From: CAVZZV01 sp963779845
GTDB taxonomy: Bacteria; Bacteroidota; Bacteroidia; Bacteroidales; GCA-2748055
Assembly: GCA_963779845.1 (NCBI GenBank)
Contig: CAVZZV010000001.1
Coordinates: 682,001 to 746,000, forward strand
Length of the DNA: 64,000 nucleotides
Reading direction: 5' to 3'
Positions 45,389 to 54,855 of the stretch are shown here, in pieces. A program made the position numbers and the translations under genes. The notes below the pieces were generated by a model, which did not search any database, had not been told where the DNA came from, and saw only the letters and a list, made by a program, of their open reading frames with translations. Positions within the stretch are counted from its first letter, which is position 1, and the number at the start of each line of letters is the position of its first letter.

Positions 45389-46867
45389 CTAATGTTCGTT
45401 TTTTGCTATTTGTCTCTCCTTAACTAGCCAACGGTTATATTCGTATATAAAAGCATTATAAAACATCTCTCCAATAATTCTTGCCCCACGAGGATTGAAA
45501 TGGACAAAGTCCGATACGGCCAGGGGGGGATCGGCAAATACCCAGGAAGGCATTGAATTCCTCCCGCCCATGGCTTCATACATATCCCAGAAAGCATAGC
45601 CGGATTGCAAAGCGGCCCTGCGCATGGCGTTACGAACAGGTTCGAGACTGGGATAGGTAATGTACCTGCCATTTTCCTTCAGCGACATATCCGAAGGTCC
45701 GATAACAATTATGGGTATACCCGGGAGCATCCTTTTAAGTACGGCAAGTTCACGTTTGAAAAAGCCCTCGTAAAATTTGTAATCTCCGGCATTGTGTGGG
45801 ATAATATTACCTCCAAATTGCAGAATCAGCAACCCTACATTCAGCTCTTTATACATTTTTTTTAAAAAGAGGGTGTCTGTCTTGGAAAAAACCAGCCCTG
45901 AACTTCCCCTTAAAGGGATATTGTCAACGGCAACCCCCCATGAATTATCGATGCTTATGCCATAGATATCAGGGCTCTCGCCGGTAAAATCCAATCTGAA
46001 CTTTTCCGGCGTACTCTTAAATTTCCAGCTTATTTTCCGGTAGGCCGGAACAGGGGAAAATGAAACGGAATCGATCAAAGAATCATTTACACTTGCCAAC
46101 ATGGTTGACTTTCCCTTATTCCCTCGAATATATAAAGAAATTAGGTTGAAATTCCTGGACAGGGGATATCCGATGGGAGAGGGTGAAAAACTAAGCCAGG
46201 CAGAATCATTTGCCTGGTTACCCGGGGAATGATAGCGGCAAAAAGAAAATAGAGCCCCAAATCTCTTATGCCCCAAGCTTTTATCCATTTTGGGAAGAAC
46301 AGTATACCTGTTCCAGTCTGATGAATGCTCCTGTTTGATCGACATTTTCCCGTTGTAAAGCGGTACAGCAGGAATAAAACCGCAACCCGAACCCCCAAAA
46401 CCAGCCTGAAGCTTATTACGTATGAAACTCGTCATCCGGTCGGCCTCAATCTGTGAATCACCATAGTGCATAATTCTGGTCAGCTTACCACTTGATTTAA
46501 GATTTTTCAGTGTCGAGAAAAAAGGGTAAAAGGAAGAAGGATCTTTGCGCGGAAATTCAATCAACCAGGTTATCTTTTTGAGGCTATCGGGATTGGCCCT
46601 AAGGGTATCCGGGTTGCTCAGGATACTCCCCGAGGCATCGACCATAGCGGGGATTTCAGGTTCCATGAATGACTGTGAACTATTCTTAAGGATCCCACTT
46701 ATGTCCGCATAAACTGGTTTATCTCTTGAAAATATCTCTTCCAGCGTCGGGAATTGAAGGGATATCCCCCCTGGTAGCTTTATTCCATCCTTCGGGAAAA
46801 GCCAGGCTACCAGAAGCAGGATCAGGGCTACGGAAATAAAGAAGGCCAGTATCCGGTAGGGCTTCAT
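45389..46867 (-). CDS. SGNH/GDSL-fold periplasmic protein, probable O-acetyltransferase or esterase partner
   Basis: 492 aa with a single N-terminal membrane anchor (residues 6-24) and a periplasmic domain. The SGNH blocks are present: block I HYGDSQIE with Ser138, block III LQFGGN, and block V SDFVHFNPRGAR with the Asp and His near residue 466. In PatB- and AlgJ/X-like proteins this fold takes acetyl groups from the MBOAT partner and passes them to the sugar. A GDSL esterase is the alternative. It lies between the LysM transglycosylase (33 bp upstream) and the MBOAT gene. Confidence 0.82.
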   Translation of the reverse strand: MKPYRILAFFISVALILLLVAWLFPKDGIKLPGGISLQFPTLEEIFSRDKPVYADISGILKNSSQSFMEPEIPAMVDASGSILSNPDTLRANPDSLKKITWLIEFPRKDPSSFYPFFSTLKNLKSSGKLTRIMHYGDSQIEADRMTSFIRNKLQAGFGGSGCGFIPAVPLYNGKMSIKQEHSSDWNRYTVLPKMDKSLGHKRFGALFSFCRYHSPGNQANDSAWLSFSPSPIGYPLSRNFNLISLYIRGNKGKSTMLASVNDSLIDSVSFSPVPAYRKISWKFKSTPEKFRLDFTGESPDIYGISIDNSWGVAVDNIPLRGSSGLVFSKTDTLFLKKMYKELNVGLLILQFGGNIIPHNAGDYKFYEGFFKRELAVLKRMLPGIPIIVIGPSDMSLKENGRYITYPSLEPVRNAMRRAALQSGYAFWDMYEAMGGRNSMPSWVFADPPLAVSDFVHFNPRGARIIGEMFYNAFIYEYNRWLVKERQIAKNEH

Positions 46868-46900
46868 CGCTGCTGAATGGTTTTGCCGGAGGTTGGGTTT

Positions 46901-48496
46901 TTATTTTATTTTAAGTACTTGTCCCGGTTTTATAGATCCCCCATATTTAAGGTTATTTAAGCGGGCGATATCAGAATCGGATACCCCTGGATAATTTTTA
47001 GCTATTTCCCAAAGCGTGTCGCCATTTCTTACCGTATAATAGATGTAATCTTCGGCACTAAGTTGGGCTACTGCATTTTTATTCGCGCTATTTCCAGTTG
47101 AAGGAGATACCGGATTACCCGAGAATCTCTGTTTTTCAGTAAAGCTCATGGTATTGACCCCTTTATAATTATCAGCTCTTGAATTGGGGAGATAAATTAC
47201 CAGCTTCTGTCCTGAACGGATCATATTCGATCGAATATTGTTCCAATACCTGATATCGGAAAGGCGCACATTATACCAGGTGGAAATGAAGCCCAGATTA
47301 TCGCCCGATTTTACAGTATAATACATTTTGGTATATTTATCCCCGGGCAGGTCGGCCACATGGTTAGAAGGAGAAGTAGGGCTGACAATACGATTTTGGT
47401 CGTTGAAAAGTTCATCCTTACGATAGGCAAAAATTGAATCTTTAAGTTCAATAAAACGGGTTACCTGAATTTGTGGGACTCTCAGCACATATCCTTTTCC
47501 ATCGCCAGGAATGATGTCGTATTTATACTGGGGATTCAGGTCGCGCAATTGGCCAAGGGGCATCCCGAGGACTTCGGATACCTGCTTAAGATGAAGTTTA
47601 TCCTTAATGATAAGTGTATCGGAATACAATTCGAAATCCACCGCTACCGGCGCCAGATTGTGTTCCTTGTAATAGTTCATCACATAGGATGCCGCAATAA
47701 AAGCTGGCACATATCCCCGCGTTTCACGAGGAAGGTTGTAATAAATATCCCAGTAATTATTCTTACCTCCGGAACGACGGATGGCCTTATTGACATTTCC
47801 GGGTCCGCAGTTGTAAGCGGCAATCACGAGAATCCAATCGCCATAAATTTTGTACAAATCACTTAGAAATTCCGCGGCGGCCACAGTGGCCTTATAGGGA
47901 TCGCGACGGTCATCGACCAGCGAATTCACATTAAGATTATACCTTCTGCCGGTAGAGTACATAAATTGCCATAAACCAGTAGCACCCACCCTTGATACTG
48001 CCCTGGGATTCAAAGCAGATTCAATAATCGAGAGATATTTCAGCTCGTAGGGTATCTGATAGCGGTCAAATACTTCCTCGATAAGCGGAAAATAGAACTC
48101 AGAAAGTGTGAGCATCACGCTAACCCTCTCCCGGCGCTGTTTGGTATAAAGATCAATGAAATTTTTTACGATCCTGTTGTAGGACAACTCGATGACAGAA
48201 GGAATGCGGCTAAGGCGGTCAATATACACAGAATCGGAGTAATCAGGTACCAGAGTATCTTCTTCGAGAAGGTACATATTGTTGACATCCTCCAGTTGTA
48301 TGGACTGGTTAACATACCAAAGGTTCAGGAGACTGTCGAGGTTATTGCCGAAGCCACTTACAATCTCTTCATCGGGAAATGAAAGCGTATCGATATTTTC
48401 ATCTTGCGCTTTAGCGTGTCCGTATCCTGTAACTAACAGGCCAATCAACAAATAAACTCTTCCTTTCATACCGCGACTAATATTATATTTAGACAA
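46901..48496 (-). CDS. Membrane-bound lytic murein transglycosylase D-like, two LysM domains
   Basis: 531-aa exported enzyme that cleaves the MurNAc-GlcNAc bond to 1,6-anhydromuropeptides. A signal peptide ends near GYGHAKA (about residue 30). The SLT domain (about 110-250) has the catalytic Glu159 in SIIESALNPRAVSRVGATGL and AAYNCGPGNVNKAIRRSGG downstream. Two LysM peptidoglycan-binding domains follow (YYTVKSGDNLGFISTWYNV near 390, and YYTVRNGDTLWEIAKNYPG near 485). It is on the same strand as parA, parB and the DUF5683 gene, 136 bp after the last. MltD and MltE families are similar; the LysM pair favours MltD. Confidence 0.93.
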   Translation of the reverse strand: MSKYNISRGMKGRVYLLIGLLVTGYGHAKAQDENIDTLSFPDEEIVSGFGNNLDSLLNLWYVNQSIQLEDVNNMYLLEEDTLVPDYSDSVYIDRLSRIPSVIELSYNRIVKNFIDLYTKQRRERVSVMLTLSEFYFPLIEEVFDRYQIPYELKYLSIIESALNPRAVSRVGATGLWQFMYSTGRRYNLNVNSLVDDRRDPYKATVAAAEFLSDLYKIYGDWILVIAAYNCGPGNVNKAIRRSGGKNNYWDIYYNLPRETRGYVPAFIAASYVMNYYKEHNLAPVAVDFELYSDTLIIKDKLHLKQVSEVLGMPLGQLRDLNPQYKYDIIPGDGKGYVLRVPQIQVTRFIELKDSIFAYRKDELFNDQNRIVSPTSPSNHVADLPGDKYTKMYYTVKSGDNLGFISTWYNVRLSDIRYWNNIRSNMIRSGQKLVIYLPNSRADNYKGVNTMSFTEKQRFSGNPVSPSTGNSANKNAVAQLSAEDYIYYTVRNGDTLWEIAKNYPGVSDSDIARLNNLKYGGSIKPGQVLKIK

Positions 48497-48632
48497 AATA
48501 AATCAAATGTTGTATTCTTTGAATCAATTAATCTACAATTTTGAGGAGATCTGCTTTATAAATATTCTGTCAAAATAAGTAGCCTACAGAATGTTAATTC
48601 CATCGGCCTCAGGCTCAAGCCTGGCAATTGGC

Positions 48633-49250
48633 CTAGAATGACAGACAGGCCCTCAACCCAAAAGCATTTCCGGGCATGATGCCTGGGGAAACGGGTCCCG
48701 GTTCCAACCTGAGCGTGATATCCTCTCCCACATCCCAATCGAACAGATAGGCATCTACCGTTGCATCAATGATCTGCAGGACATAAAATCCTGCCGTCCC
48801 AATAAAACTAAGATCTCTGTACCGCCTGTAAATGCTAAGTCCTCTTTTAAGCTGATCCTCGCTAAGTTCATTGGGGAAGTATTTTAAATTCTGATCGGGA
48901 AAATTGATTAATCCCTGTTTCAAATCCCGGTAATACCTTATATTCCTGTCAATAAAATAAGCAAAGGTTCCAAAACCAACATATACAATGGGCAGCTTCC
49001 AATACTTCTTATTGTAAATCTGACCCAGCCCTGGCAAAACAGCAGCATATATTGCCGCCTTTCGTGCACTGTGTTCCGTGGTATCGATCACGGATTCTTT
49101 CTCTTCTGCCTTGATAATGAGGGTATCCCCTGGTTTCCCGGGCGGAAGCTCAGGCACTTGCGCTGAACCATGAAAATTTATGAGGTTCATGAGAATAACC
49201 AGGATTATTGTCAATCTCCTGTACCTGTCGGTTTTCCATCTAGTGTGCAT
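48633..49250 (-). CDS. DUF5683 family exported protein
   Basis: 205 aa with a signal peptide ending near NFHGSAQ. The centre has the Bacteroidetes pattern AAVLPGLGQIYNKKYWKLPI followed by FGTFAYFIDRNIRYYRDLK, with two hydrophobic segments (near 95-112 and 150-170). Function unknown; the family is predicted to sit in the envelope. Its start overlaps the parB stop by 11 bp, so it is translated from the same message as the partition genes. The order parA-parB-DUF5683-mltD appears conserved in the phylum from general knowledge. Confidence 0.82.
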   Translation of the reverse strand: MHTRWKTDRYRRLTIILVILMNLINFHGSAQVPELPPGKPGDTLIIKAEEKESVIDTTEHSARKAAIYAAVLPGLGQIYNKKYWKLPIVYVGFGTFAYFIDRNIRYYRDLKQGLINFPDQNLKYFPNELSEDQLKRGLSIYRRYRDLSFIGTAGFYVLQIIDATVDAYLFDWDVGEDITLRLEPGPVSPGIMPGNAFGLRACLSF

Positions 49251-50118
49251 TCAGCTTATCAAGAATTGCGATTATCCTTTCCAGGTCTTCATCTGATTTG
49301 AAAGGGATAACGATTTTACCTGATCCTTTATTGCTACGTTTAAAATCTACATTTGTTCCAAAATGGCGGATAAGATGTGATTTTAACTCCAGATATTCTT
49401 TTGGCATTGCAGGAATTTCGGTACTTTTTGTGGTTTTTTCGGTGGTATCCTGGACTTTTTTTACCATTTCTTCCGCTGCCCGCACTGACAAATCATCCTG
49501 AATAATCTTTTCACATACCTTCCTCTGTTGCTCTTCATCTTCAAGATTGATCAGGGCACGTGCATGACCCATACTCAGTTTTCGTTCCCTGATGGCAAGC
49601 TGGATCTCAGCCGGAAGTTTTAGTAAACGGAGATAGTTGGCCACGGTAGACCTCTTCTTTCCTACACGATCGCTAAGTGATTCCTGGGTTAATTTACATT
49701 CATCAATCAGCCGCTGATAACTAATCGCCACCTCAACGGCATCAAGGTCTTCCCGTTGGATATTCTCTACAAGGGCCATTTCCAGCATATTCTGGTCTTC
49801 AGCCAGCCTGACAAAAGCAGGTATGGTTTTAAGGCCTAATTTCCTGGCGGCCCTGAACCTTCGCTCACCGGTTATAAGCTGATAGGACCCCTCCCCCGTC
49901 AGCCTAACGGTAACAGGCTGGATAATGCCGATTTGACGGATAGAGTCTGCCAGTTCTTCGAGTGCCTGCTCATCGAACATTGACCTTGGCTGCCAGGGGT
50001 TGGCTTCAATGTCCCGAACAGGAATTTCATTTATTGCTGCGGCGATTATCGCATTTTCTTGTCCCGCATCTTCAATAAGTGCCCCGAGACCTCTCCCTAG
50101 CGCGTTTTTTTTAGCCAT
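49240..50118 (-). CDS. parB: Chromosome partitioning protein ParB (CTP-dependent DNA clamp)
   Basis: 292 aa. It loads at parS sites and spreads on DNA using CTP. The N-terminal ParB/Srx domain has the motif LITGERRFRAARKLG (CTP-binding GERR), and the helix-turn-helix centre is SLSDRVGKKRSTVANYLRLL. The C-terminal dimerisation segment ends DLERIIAILDKLNAH. It begins MAKKNALGRGLGALIEDAGQ, typical of chromosomal ParB. It starts 1 bp after parA. No parS site was recognised in the window. Confidence 0.97.
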   Translation of the reverse strand: MAKKNALGRGLGALIEDAGQENAIIAAAINEIPVRDIEANPWQPRSMFDEQALEELADSIRQIGIIQPVTVRLTGEGSYQLITGERRFRAARKLGLKTIPAFVRLAEDQNMLEMALVENIQREDLDAVEVAISYQRLIDECKLTQESLSDRVGKKRSTVANYLRLLKLPAEIQLAIRERKLSMGHARALINLEDEEQQRKVCEKIIQDDLSVRAAEEMVKKVQDTTEKTTKSTEIPAMPKEYLELKSHLIRHFGTNVDFKRSNKGSGKIVIPFKSDEDLERIIAILDKLNAH

Positions 50119-50119
50119 A

Positions 50120-50917
50120 TTATTCTATTATTTTTTCCTGTTTAATCATGGTCTCCTCATTGTGCTGAAGGATCTCCCGGGCAAGATTAAGATAGTTGAC
50201 CGAGCCCTTGGACTCAGCATCGTACATAACGACAGGTTTCCCGAAACTCGGAGCCTCGCTGAGCTTAATATTCCTTTGCACGATGGTTTCGAAAACCATA
50301 CTTTGAAAATGCTTCCGCACCTCTTCCACCACCTGATTTGATAAACGAAGTCTTGAATCGTACATGGTTAAAAGAAAACCTTCAATTTCAAGCGATGGAT
50401 TCAGCCTGCTTTGTATAATTTTAATGGTATTCAAAAGTTTGCCAAGACCTTCAAGGGCAAAATATTCACATTGCACCGGGATCACAATTGAGTCAGCAGC
50501 AGTTAAAGCATTAACCGTGATTAATCCCAACGAGGGAGAGCAATCGATCAGGATATAATCGTACTCGTCACGGATTTTCTCTACCACCTTCTTCAACATA
50601 TATTCCCTCTCGGGCATGTTCAGCATTTCGATCTCTGCACCAACCAGGTCAATGTGTGAAGGGATAAGGTCAAGGTTTTCAAGTTCTGAATTCAGTACTA
50701 CCCTTTTGGGATCAACGTCGTCTATAAGACATTCGTAGATTCCTGTCTTGACTTTTTTAATATCAAACCCAATTCCAGATGTGGCATTGGCCTGAGGATC
50801 CGCATCAATAATAAGGGTTTTCTTTTCCAGTACAGCGAGGCTTGCTCCTAAATTTATCGCAGTTGTGGTTTTTCCAACACCACCTTTCTGGTTAGCCAGA
50901 GAGATTACTTTTCCCAT
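50120..50917 (-). CDS. parA: Chromosome partitioning ATPase ParA (Soj)
   Basis: 265-aa deviant Walker A ATPase that forms a gradient on the nucleoid and drives ParB-parS movement. The deviant Walker A KGGVGKTTTAINL is at residues 11-23, with the signature Lys. The later motif DYILIDCSPSLGLITVNAL and the segment IPVQCEYFALEGLGKLL are standard. It is the first gene of a minus-strand run through parB, DUF5683 and the transglycosylase. A TAAATTTG box is the complement of 50963-50970, but no TTG sits at a suitable distance. Confidence 0.97.
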   Translation of the reverse strand: MGKVISLANQKGGVGKTTTAINLGASLAVLEKKTLIIDADPQANATSGIGFDIKKVKTGIYECLIDDVDPKRVVLNSELENLDLIPSHIDLVGAEIEMLNMPEREYMLKKVVEKIRDEYDYILIDCSPSLGLITVNALTAADSIVIPVQCEYFALEGLGKLLNTIKIIQSRLNPSLEIEGFLLTMYDSRLRLSNQVVEEVRKHFQSMVFETIVQRNIKLSEAPSFGKPVVMYDAESKGSVNYLNLAREILQHNEETMIKQEKIIE

Positions 50918-51252
50918 GAAAAACTATTTTTAACCTTAACAACATGAATTTTGAAAGGGGATCAAATTTACATAATATATAGCAGACCCCGAGCGTATTC
51001 CTTTTTTTATTGTAAACATTCTATTTGCAAATACCAACATCTTACTAACAAGGCACCTCCCTTACCAGAAATTTCAGCTTCCTTAAATTTTTAATATACC
51101 ATTCCGCTTTTTTCCAAAAGCATTGGGGCCTCTTTGATATTTTCCAAAAATAGGACTAAAATAAAAAAATGAACAAAAATTTACAGGATTTTTTAACTTC
51201 ACCCGGTATTTTATTGTTTTGATGAAAAATAGTTTTTTATACGAAACACAGG
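50918..51252. other. Intergenic region between parA and the diacylglycerol kinase-like gene
   Basis: 335 bp between divergent genes, AT-rich, with no credible ORF. It holds the parA-facing -7 box noted above and a 12-bp palindrome TATTTGCAAATA at 51022-51033. No promoter for the plus-strand gene could be identified. Confidence 0.55.
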
Positions 51253-52173
51253 ATGAAAAGGTTTGTCATAGTTAACCCAAATGCGGGTGGGGGAAAATGC
51301 AAAAGGGATTGGCAGGCGATAAAGAAAATTCTTGATGGTACCGGATTAATATATGACTATCAATTGACCATTCGCCCATTTCATGCCATGGTAATTACCA
51401 GGGCCAAAATCAGGGAGGGTTATCGGGAGATAATTATTGTTGGTGGTGATGGAACACTGAACGAAGTGATCAACGGCATATTTGCCCAAAAAGAACTGGA
51501 TCCCCTTGAAATGACCATCGGAATGATCCCTGTGGGCACTGGAAATGACTGGTGCAGGATGTTTGGCATTCCTTTAGAATACAATAAAGCGATCACTACA
51601 TTACTGAAAAGAAATACCTTTGTACAAGATGTGGGGAAGGTCTATTTCCGTAAGAAGCAACATCCCTGCAAGCGATATTTCATCAACATCGCAGGCATCG
51701 GTTTTGATGCCGTCGTGGCTAAACGCGGAAATGAACTGAAGGAACAGGGAAAAAGCAGCATGCTTTTATACTTCATGAATATTTTCGCCGGGTTGTTCGG
51801 TTACCGGCATTTTCAAGCGACGCTAAATATTGATGGAAATGAATTTACACATGATATATTTTCTATGAGCATTGGTATATGCAAATTCAATGGAGGTGGG
51901 ATGATTCAGCTCCCCGATGCCATTCCCGATGACGGGCAATTCGACCTCATCATAATTCAAGAAATGAGCAAATTCAGGGTGCTCCGCAGCCTTCCCATGC
52001 TTTATAATGGAAGGATCAAAAAGCACAAGCGGGTGATTACCATGACAGCGAAAAATATTAAAATTGAATCCGGCGGACACATTGCACTGGAAACCGATGG
52101 GGAAAGCCTTGGGAATAATCCAATGGAATTTGAGATTATTCCAAGGGCCGTACGTGTAATTATGGGAGCATAA
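51253..52173 (+). CDS. Diacylglycerol/lipid kinase family protein (YegS/DgkB-like)
   Basis: 306 aa. It phosphorylates diacylglycerol or a related lipid with ATP. The N-terminal ATP-binding domain has VIVNPNAGGGKCKRDWQAIK, the glycine-rich IIVGGDGTLNEVINGIF and GMIPVGTGNDWCRMFGIP, all typical of the DAGK catalytic domain. The C-terminal beta domain has the family tail with IALETDGESLGNNPMEFEII. It stands alone between parA (divergent) and the glutaminyl cyclotransferase (convergent). Confidence 0.92.
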   Translation: MKRFVIVNPNAGGGKCKRDWQAIKKILDGTGLIYDYQLTIRPFHAMVITRAKIREGYREIIIVGGDGTLNEVINGIFAQKELDPLEMTIGMIPVGTGNDWCRMFGIPLEYNKAITTLLKRNTFVQDVGKVYFRKKQHPCKRYFINIAGIGFDAVVAKRGNELKEQGKSSMLLYFMNIFAGLFGYRHFQATLNIDGNEFTHDIFSMSIGICKFNGGGMIQLPDAIPDDGQFDLIIIQEMSKFRVLRSLPMLYNGRIKKHKRVITMTAKNIKIESGGHIALETDGESLGNNPMEFEIIPRAVRVIMGA

Positions 52174-52183
52174 CCCTATTCAA

Positions 52184-52197
52184 TTTATCCGGATAAA
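52184..52197. terminator. Palindrome between convergent genes
   Basis: TTTATCCGGATAAA is a perfect 14-bp palindrome between the ends of two converging genes (52173 and 52246). As it has no loop or T tract it is a weak bidirectional terminator candidate. Confidence 0.25.
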
Positions 52198-52245
52198 GCG
52201 TGATGCACCAGACCTTTACCATCCCATCCCAAAAACTCATCACTT

Positions 52246-53379
52246 TCATATCTTCCTAAACTCTACCTCATAAATCTTCGGCCAGTTCTTGCCGGTAACA
52301 AATACCCGGTTCTTTTGTTTATCCCAGGCTATACCGTTAAAATAATCGATGCCCGTGTGTTTGTCAGAAGGTTTGAGCAGGCCTGACATATCTATTCGGC
52401 CAGTAAGTTTTCCGGAGGCAGTATCGATCATAACAATTTCATTCGTTGTATAGCGGTTGGCATACAGAGTGCCGTTAATTAGCTCCAGTTCGTTCAGCAT
52501 ACTGACCTCTTGTTCATTGTCATAAACTTCAATCTTTCTCTGAACACTGAAGTAGGTTGTATCCATAAAATAAATGATGTTTGTCCCATCACTCATCAAA
52601 ATTTCTGAACCGTTGTTGGAGAGTCCCCATCCCTCTTTCATTTGATAATAGATTTTATTTATGAGACTAAAATCATTTAGATTATAGACGAAACCAACCT
52701 GGGAACGATAGGTGATCTGGAAAAGCTTCTGATGGAGAATAGTAATTCCCTCTCCGAAAAATTCCGAAGAAATATCTTTAAACTTTAAAATTTCACCGGT
52801 CTTCAGCTCCACTTTCCGGATAGACGAACGCCCGTTAGTACCAGTTCCTTCGTACAGGTACCCGTCATGAAATTCCAGTCCCTGCGTGTATGCACTTTTA
52901 TCGTGGGGATACTCATTAAGAAGTGTGTATGTGTACTTGTCCGGAATAATATCCGATAAAAGCGTCATATCCAGGGTATGGCTCTCATTCCGGTTTTCCT
53001 GAAGGTATATCCTGACCCTTACCCTGGTTTTTCCGGGATTTATATTTTCCGTCGGAATATTGAGATTATTGCCGCTTTTGGTGAATGAATACCGCAGACC
53101 TCCTATATATACCTGGAGAGAGTCAATCAAAGGATTTTCTGCTATCGGTTCCAGAATCACTGAAACTTCCTCACCGCAGGTAAAGGTATTCGGAGCCATC
53201 TCTCCTGGTTTGCCAGATTTCTTCCTGAAGGAGATCGAATAATAATTTGTATTAACCGATATAACTGAATCGCTCAGGGGAGCAGATACTGGTCTCTTTT
53301 GGGTCCTGTTACAGGAAAACCCAAGGAAAAGGACAAGGCCGGCAAAAATCAGATCCCTTTTCAGAATCAGAACACTCAT
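52246..53379 (-). CDS. Glutaminyl-peptide cyclotransferase, lipoprotein
   Basis: 377 aa. It converts N-terminal Gln of exported proteins to pyroglutamate. The signal ends in the lipobox LGFSC with Cys23, so it is membrane-anchored. After a linker and a small beta domain, the glutamine cyclotransferase five-bladed propeller begins near residue 160 (AYTQGLEFHDGYLYEGTGTN). It continues through FGEGITILHQKLFQITYRSQ and ends with HTGIDYFNGIAWDKQKNRVF. In Bacteroidetes many exported proteins start with Gln after signal cleavage, which may be the substrate pool. Its start overlaps the HAD gene stop by 4 bp. Confidence 0.9.
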   Translation of the reverse strand: MSVLILKRDLIFAGLVLFLGFSCNRTQKRPVSAPLSDSVISVNTNYYSISFRKKSGKPGEMAPNTFTCGEEVSVILEPIAENPLIDSLQVYIGGLRYSFTKSGNNLNIPTENINPGKTRVRVRIYLQENRNESHTLDMTLLSDIIPDKYTYTLLNEYPHDKSAYTQGLEFHDGYLYEGTGTNGRSSIRKVELKTGEILKFKDISSEFFGEGITILHQKLFQITYRSQVGFVYNLNDFSLINKIYYQMKEGWGLSNNGSEILMSDGTNIIYFMDTTYFSVQRKIEVYDNEQEVSMLNELELINGTLYANRYTTNEIVMIDTASGKLTGRIDMSGLLKPSDKHTGIDYFNGIAWDKQKNRVFVTGKNWPKIYEVEFRKI

Positions 53380-53804
53380 ATTGTAAATATTTTTTTTAAC
53401 CAGCCATCCGGGGATTTTTTGCCAGAGGGGAGATTCCTTAATTGTTCCCTGATGGAAGGGTGTTCATGAGGGTTCAACATTTGCCATATTTCTCCCCAAC
53501 CAGGAAATCCTCCAATATTCCGGTCATCAATAAAAAGATCTGCCTCAACTTTTCGACTGACCTCCTTTTCATCAAAAAGCTCTTCCGGGTAGGACTTGTT
53601 TACAGCGTAGAATTCGATCCCGTTCTTCCTGCAATATTCCACAGCTTCATCCAGCGTGCTTCCAGTCCGAAAAGTCCACAGGATAAGCTGATGGTGTTGC
53701 TTCTGCATAGCCCTGAGGGTCTCAAAGGCAAATGGCATCTCCAAACCTATTTCAGGATATTTATGTTCTACAATGGTGCCATCAAAATCTACCGCAATCT
53801 TCAT
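53376..53804 (-). CDS. Small HAD-superfamily hydrolase-like protein
   Basis: 142 aa from the ATG at 53804 (MKIAVDFDGTIVEH). The frame is open ten residues further (53834), but the shorter start puts the HAD motif I DFDGT at the usual position. The Thr/Arg of motif II is in LILWTFRTGSTLDEA, and DLFIDDRNIGGFPGWGEIW carries the acidic motif IV. It lacks a cap domain. Bacteroides BT0820-like proteins are similar. The substrate is not known. It overlaps the cyclotransferase gene by 4 bp, which implies co-translation. Confidence 0.82.
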   Translation of the reverse strand: MKIAVDFDGTIVEHKYPEIGLEMPFAFETLRAMQKQHHQLILWTFRTGSTLDEAVEYCRKNGIEFYAVNKSYPEELFDEKEVSRKVEADLFIDDRNIGGFPGWGEIWQMLNPHEHPSIREQLRNLPSGKKSPDGWLKKIFTI

Positions 53805-53845
53805 AATTCTCCAAATCAAAAGCCAAAGATACAAAAGTTTAAATC

Positions 53846-54757
53846 TTAAAAAAGATCCTCTATGGAAAGGTATCGTTCGCCGGTATCATAACAAAAGGTT
53901 AAAACACGTGAACCTTCAGGTATTTCAGCGATCTTCTTATTTACGGCGGCCAGAGAGGCACCGGATGAAATACCCACAAAGAGGCCCTCCTCTTTGGCGG
54001 CCTTTGCTGTAAAAGCAAATGCCTCTTCCTTTTTTACCTGAATAGTACCGTCAATATATTCCATTTGAAGATTTTTTGGAAGGAAACCGGCCCCTATTCC
54101 CTGAATAGGATGAGGACCCGGGGCACCACCGCTTATCACGGGGGATTGCTCAGGTTCTACTGCAAATACTTTGATTTTGGGGAAATGGTGCTTGAGTACC
54201 CTGGCCACTCCGGAAATGTGACCCCCTGTTCCAACGCCGGTGATTAAGTAATCGAAACCCAAGGGGAAATCCTCCATAATTTCGGCAGCAGTGAAATCGG
54301 CATGCACCGCAGGATTGGCAGGATTATCAAACTGGGATGGTATCCATGAATCAGGGATGGACATTTTCAATTCCGAAGCTTTCTCGATAGCACCTTTCAT
54401 CCCTTTTTCCCTGGGAGTTAGCTCTAATTCGGCACCATAGGCAGCTAAAATGGCACGTCTTTCGGCAGACATGGATTCAGGCATGACGAGAATTATACGA
54501 TATTTTTTTACGGCAGCCACCATCGCCAGCCCAATACCTGTATTGCCGCTGGTGGGTTCAATTATTACTGACCCCCGTTTTAACAATCCTTTATTTTCAG
54601 CATCCTCGATCATGCTTAGGGCGATTCTGTCCTTTATACTGCCCCCTGGATTGGCCTTTTCAAGTTTCGCCCAGACTTCAAAGGAAGAGGGGAAAAGATG
54701 GTTTATCCGAACATGGGGTGTGTTTCCTATTGTCTTTAAAATGTTAACTGCTTTCAT
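53846..54757 (-). CDS. cysK: Cysteine synthase (O-acetylserine sulfhydrylase)
   Basis: 303 aa, a PLP enzyme making cysteine from O-acetylserine and sulfide. The PLP Lys is K42 in [11 protein letters not shown]. The substrate loop [20 protein letters not shown] and the phosphate-binding [15 protein letters not shown] are intact. The C-terminus lacks extra domains, and the last residues ([10 protein letters not shown]) end in Leu-Phe, whereas partners that bind the CysE tail are usually recognised by an Ile. It is co-directional with cysE, 98 bp downstream of it. Confidence 0.95.
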   Translation of the reverse strand: MKAVNILKTIGNTPHVRINHLFPSSFEVWAKLEKANPGGSIKDRIALSMIEDAENKGLLKRGSVIIEPTSGNTGIGLAMVAAVKKYRIILVMPESMSAERRAILAAYGAELELTPREKGMKGAIEKASELKMSIPDSWIPSQFDNPANPAVHADFTAAEIMEDFPLGFDYLITGVGTGGHISGVARVLKHHFPKIKVFAVEPEQSPVISGGAPGPHPIQGIGAGFLPKNLQMEYIDGTIQVKKEEAFAFTAKAAKEEGLFVGISSGASLAAVNKKIAEIPEGSRVLTFCYDTGERYLSIEDLF

Positions 54758-54855
54758 TATTTTTGATTGTTTTTAATTGCATTAATGAATAACAAATCCA
54801 ATCCATAAATGGTTAAAAAGAGGCTGAATTTTATTTAGATGAAATCCGGTTAACC

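Noticed and set aside
45238..45423. 61-aa plus-strand frame across the SGNH-MBOAT gap
   Set aside because: It overlaps both neighbouring genes on the other strand, with no promoter or family match.
53895..53915. CACGTG core in cysK resembling a parS site
   Set aside because: The flanks of CACGTG (AAAA on the left, AACC on the right) are not palindromic and do not fit TGTTTCACGTGAAACA, so it is a chance match inside a gene.
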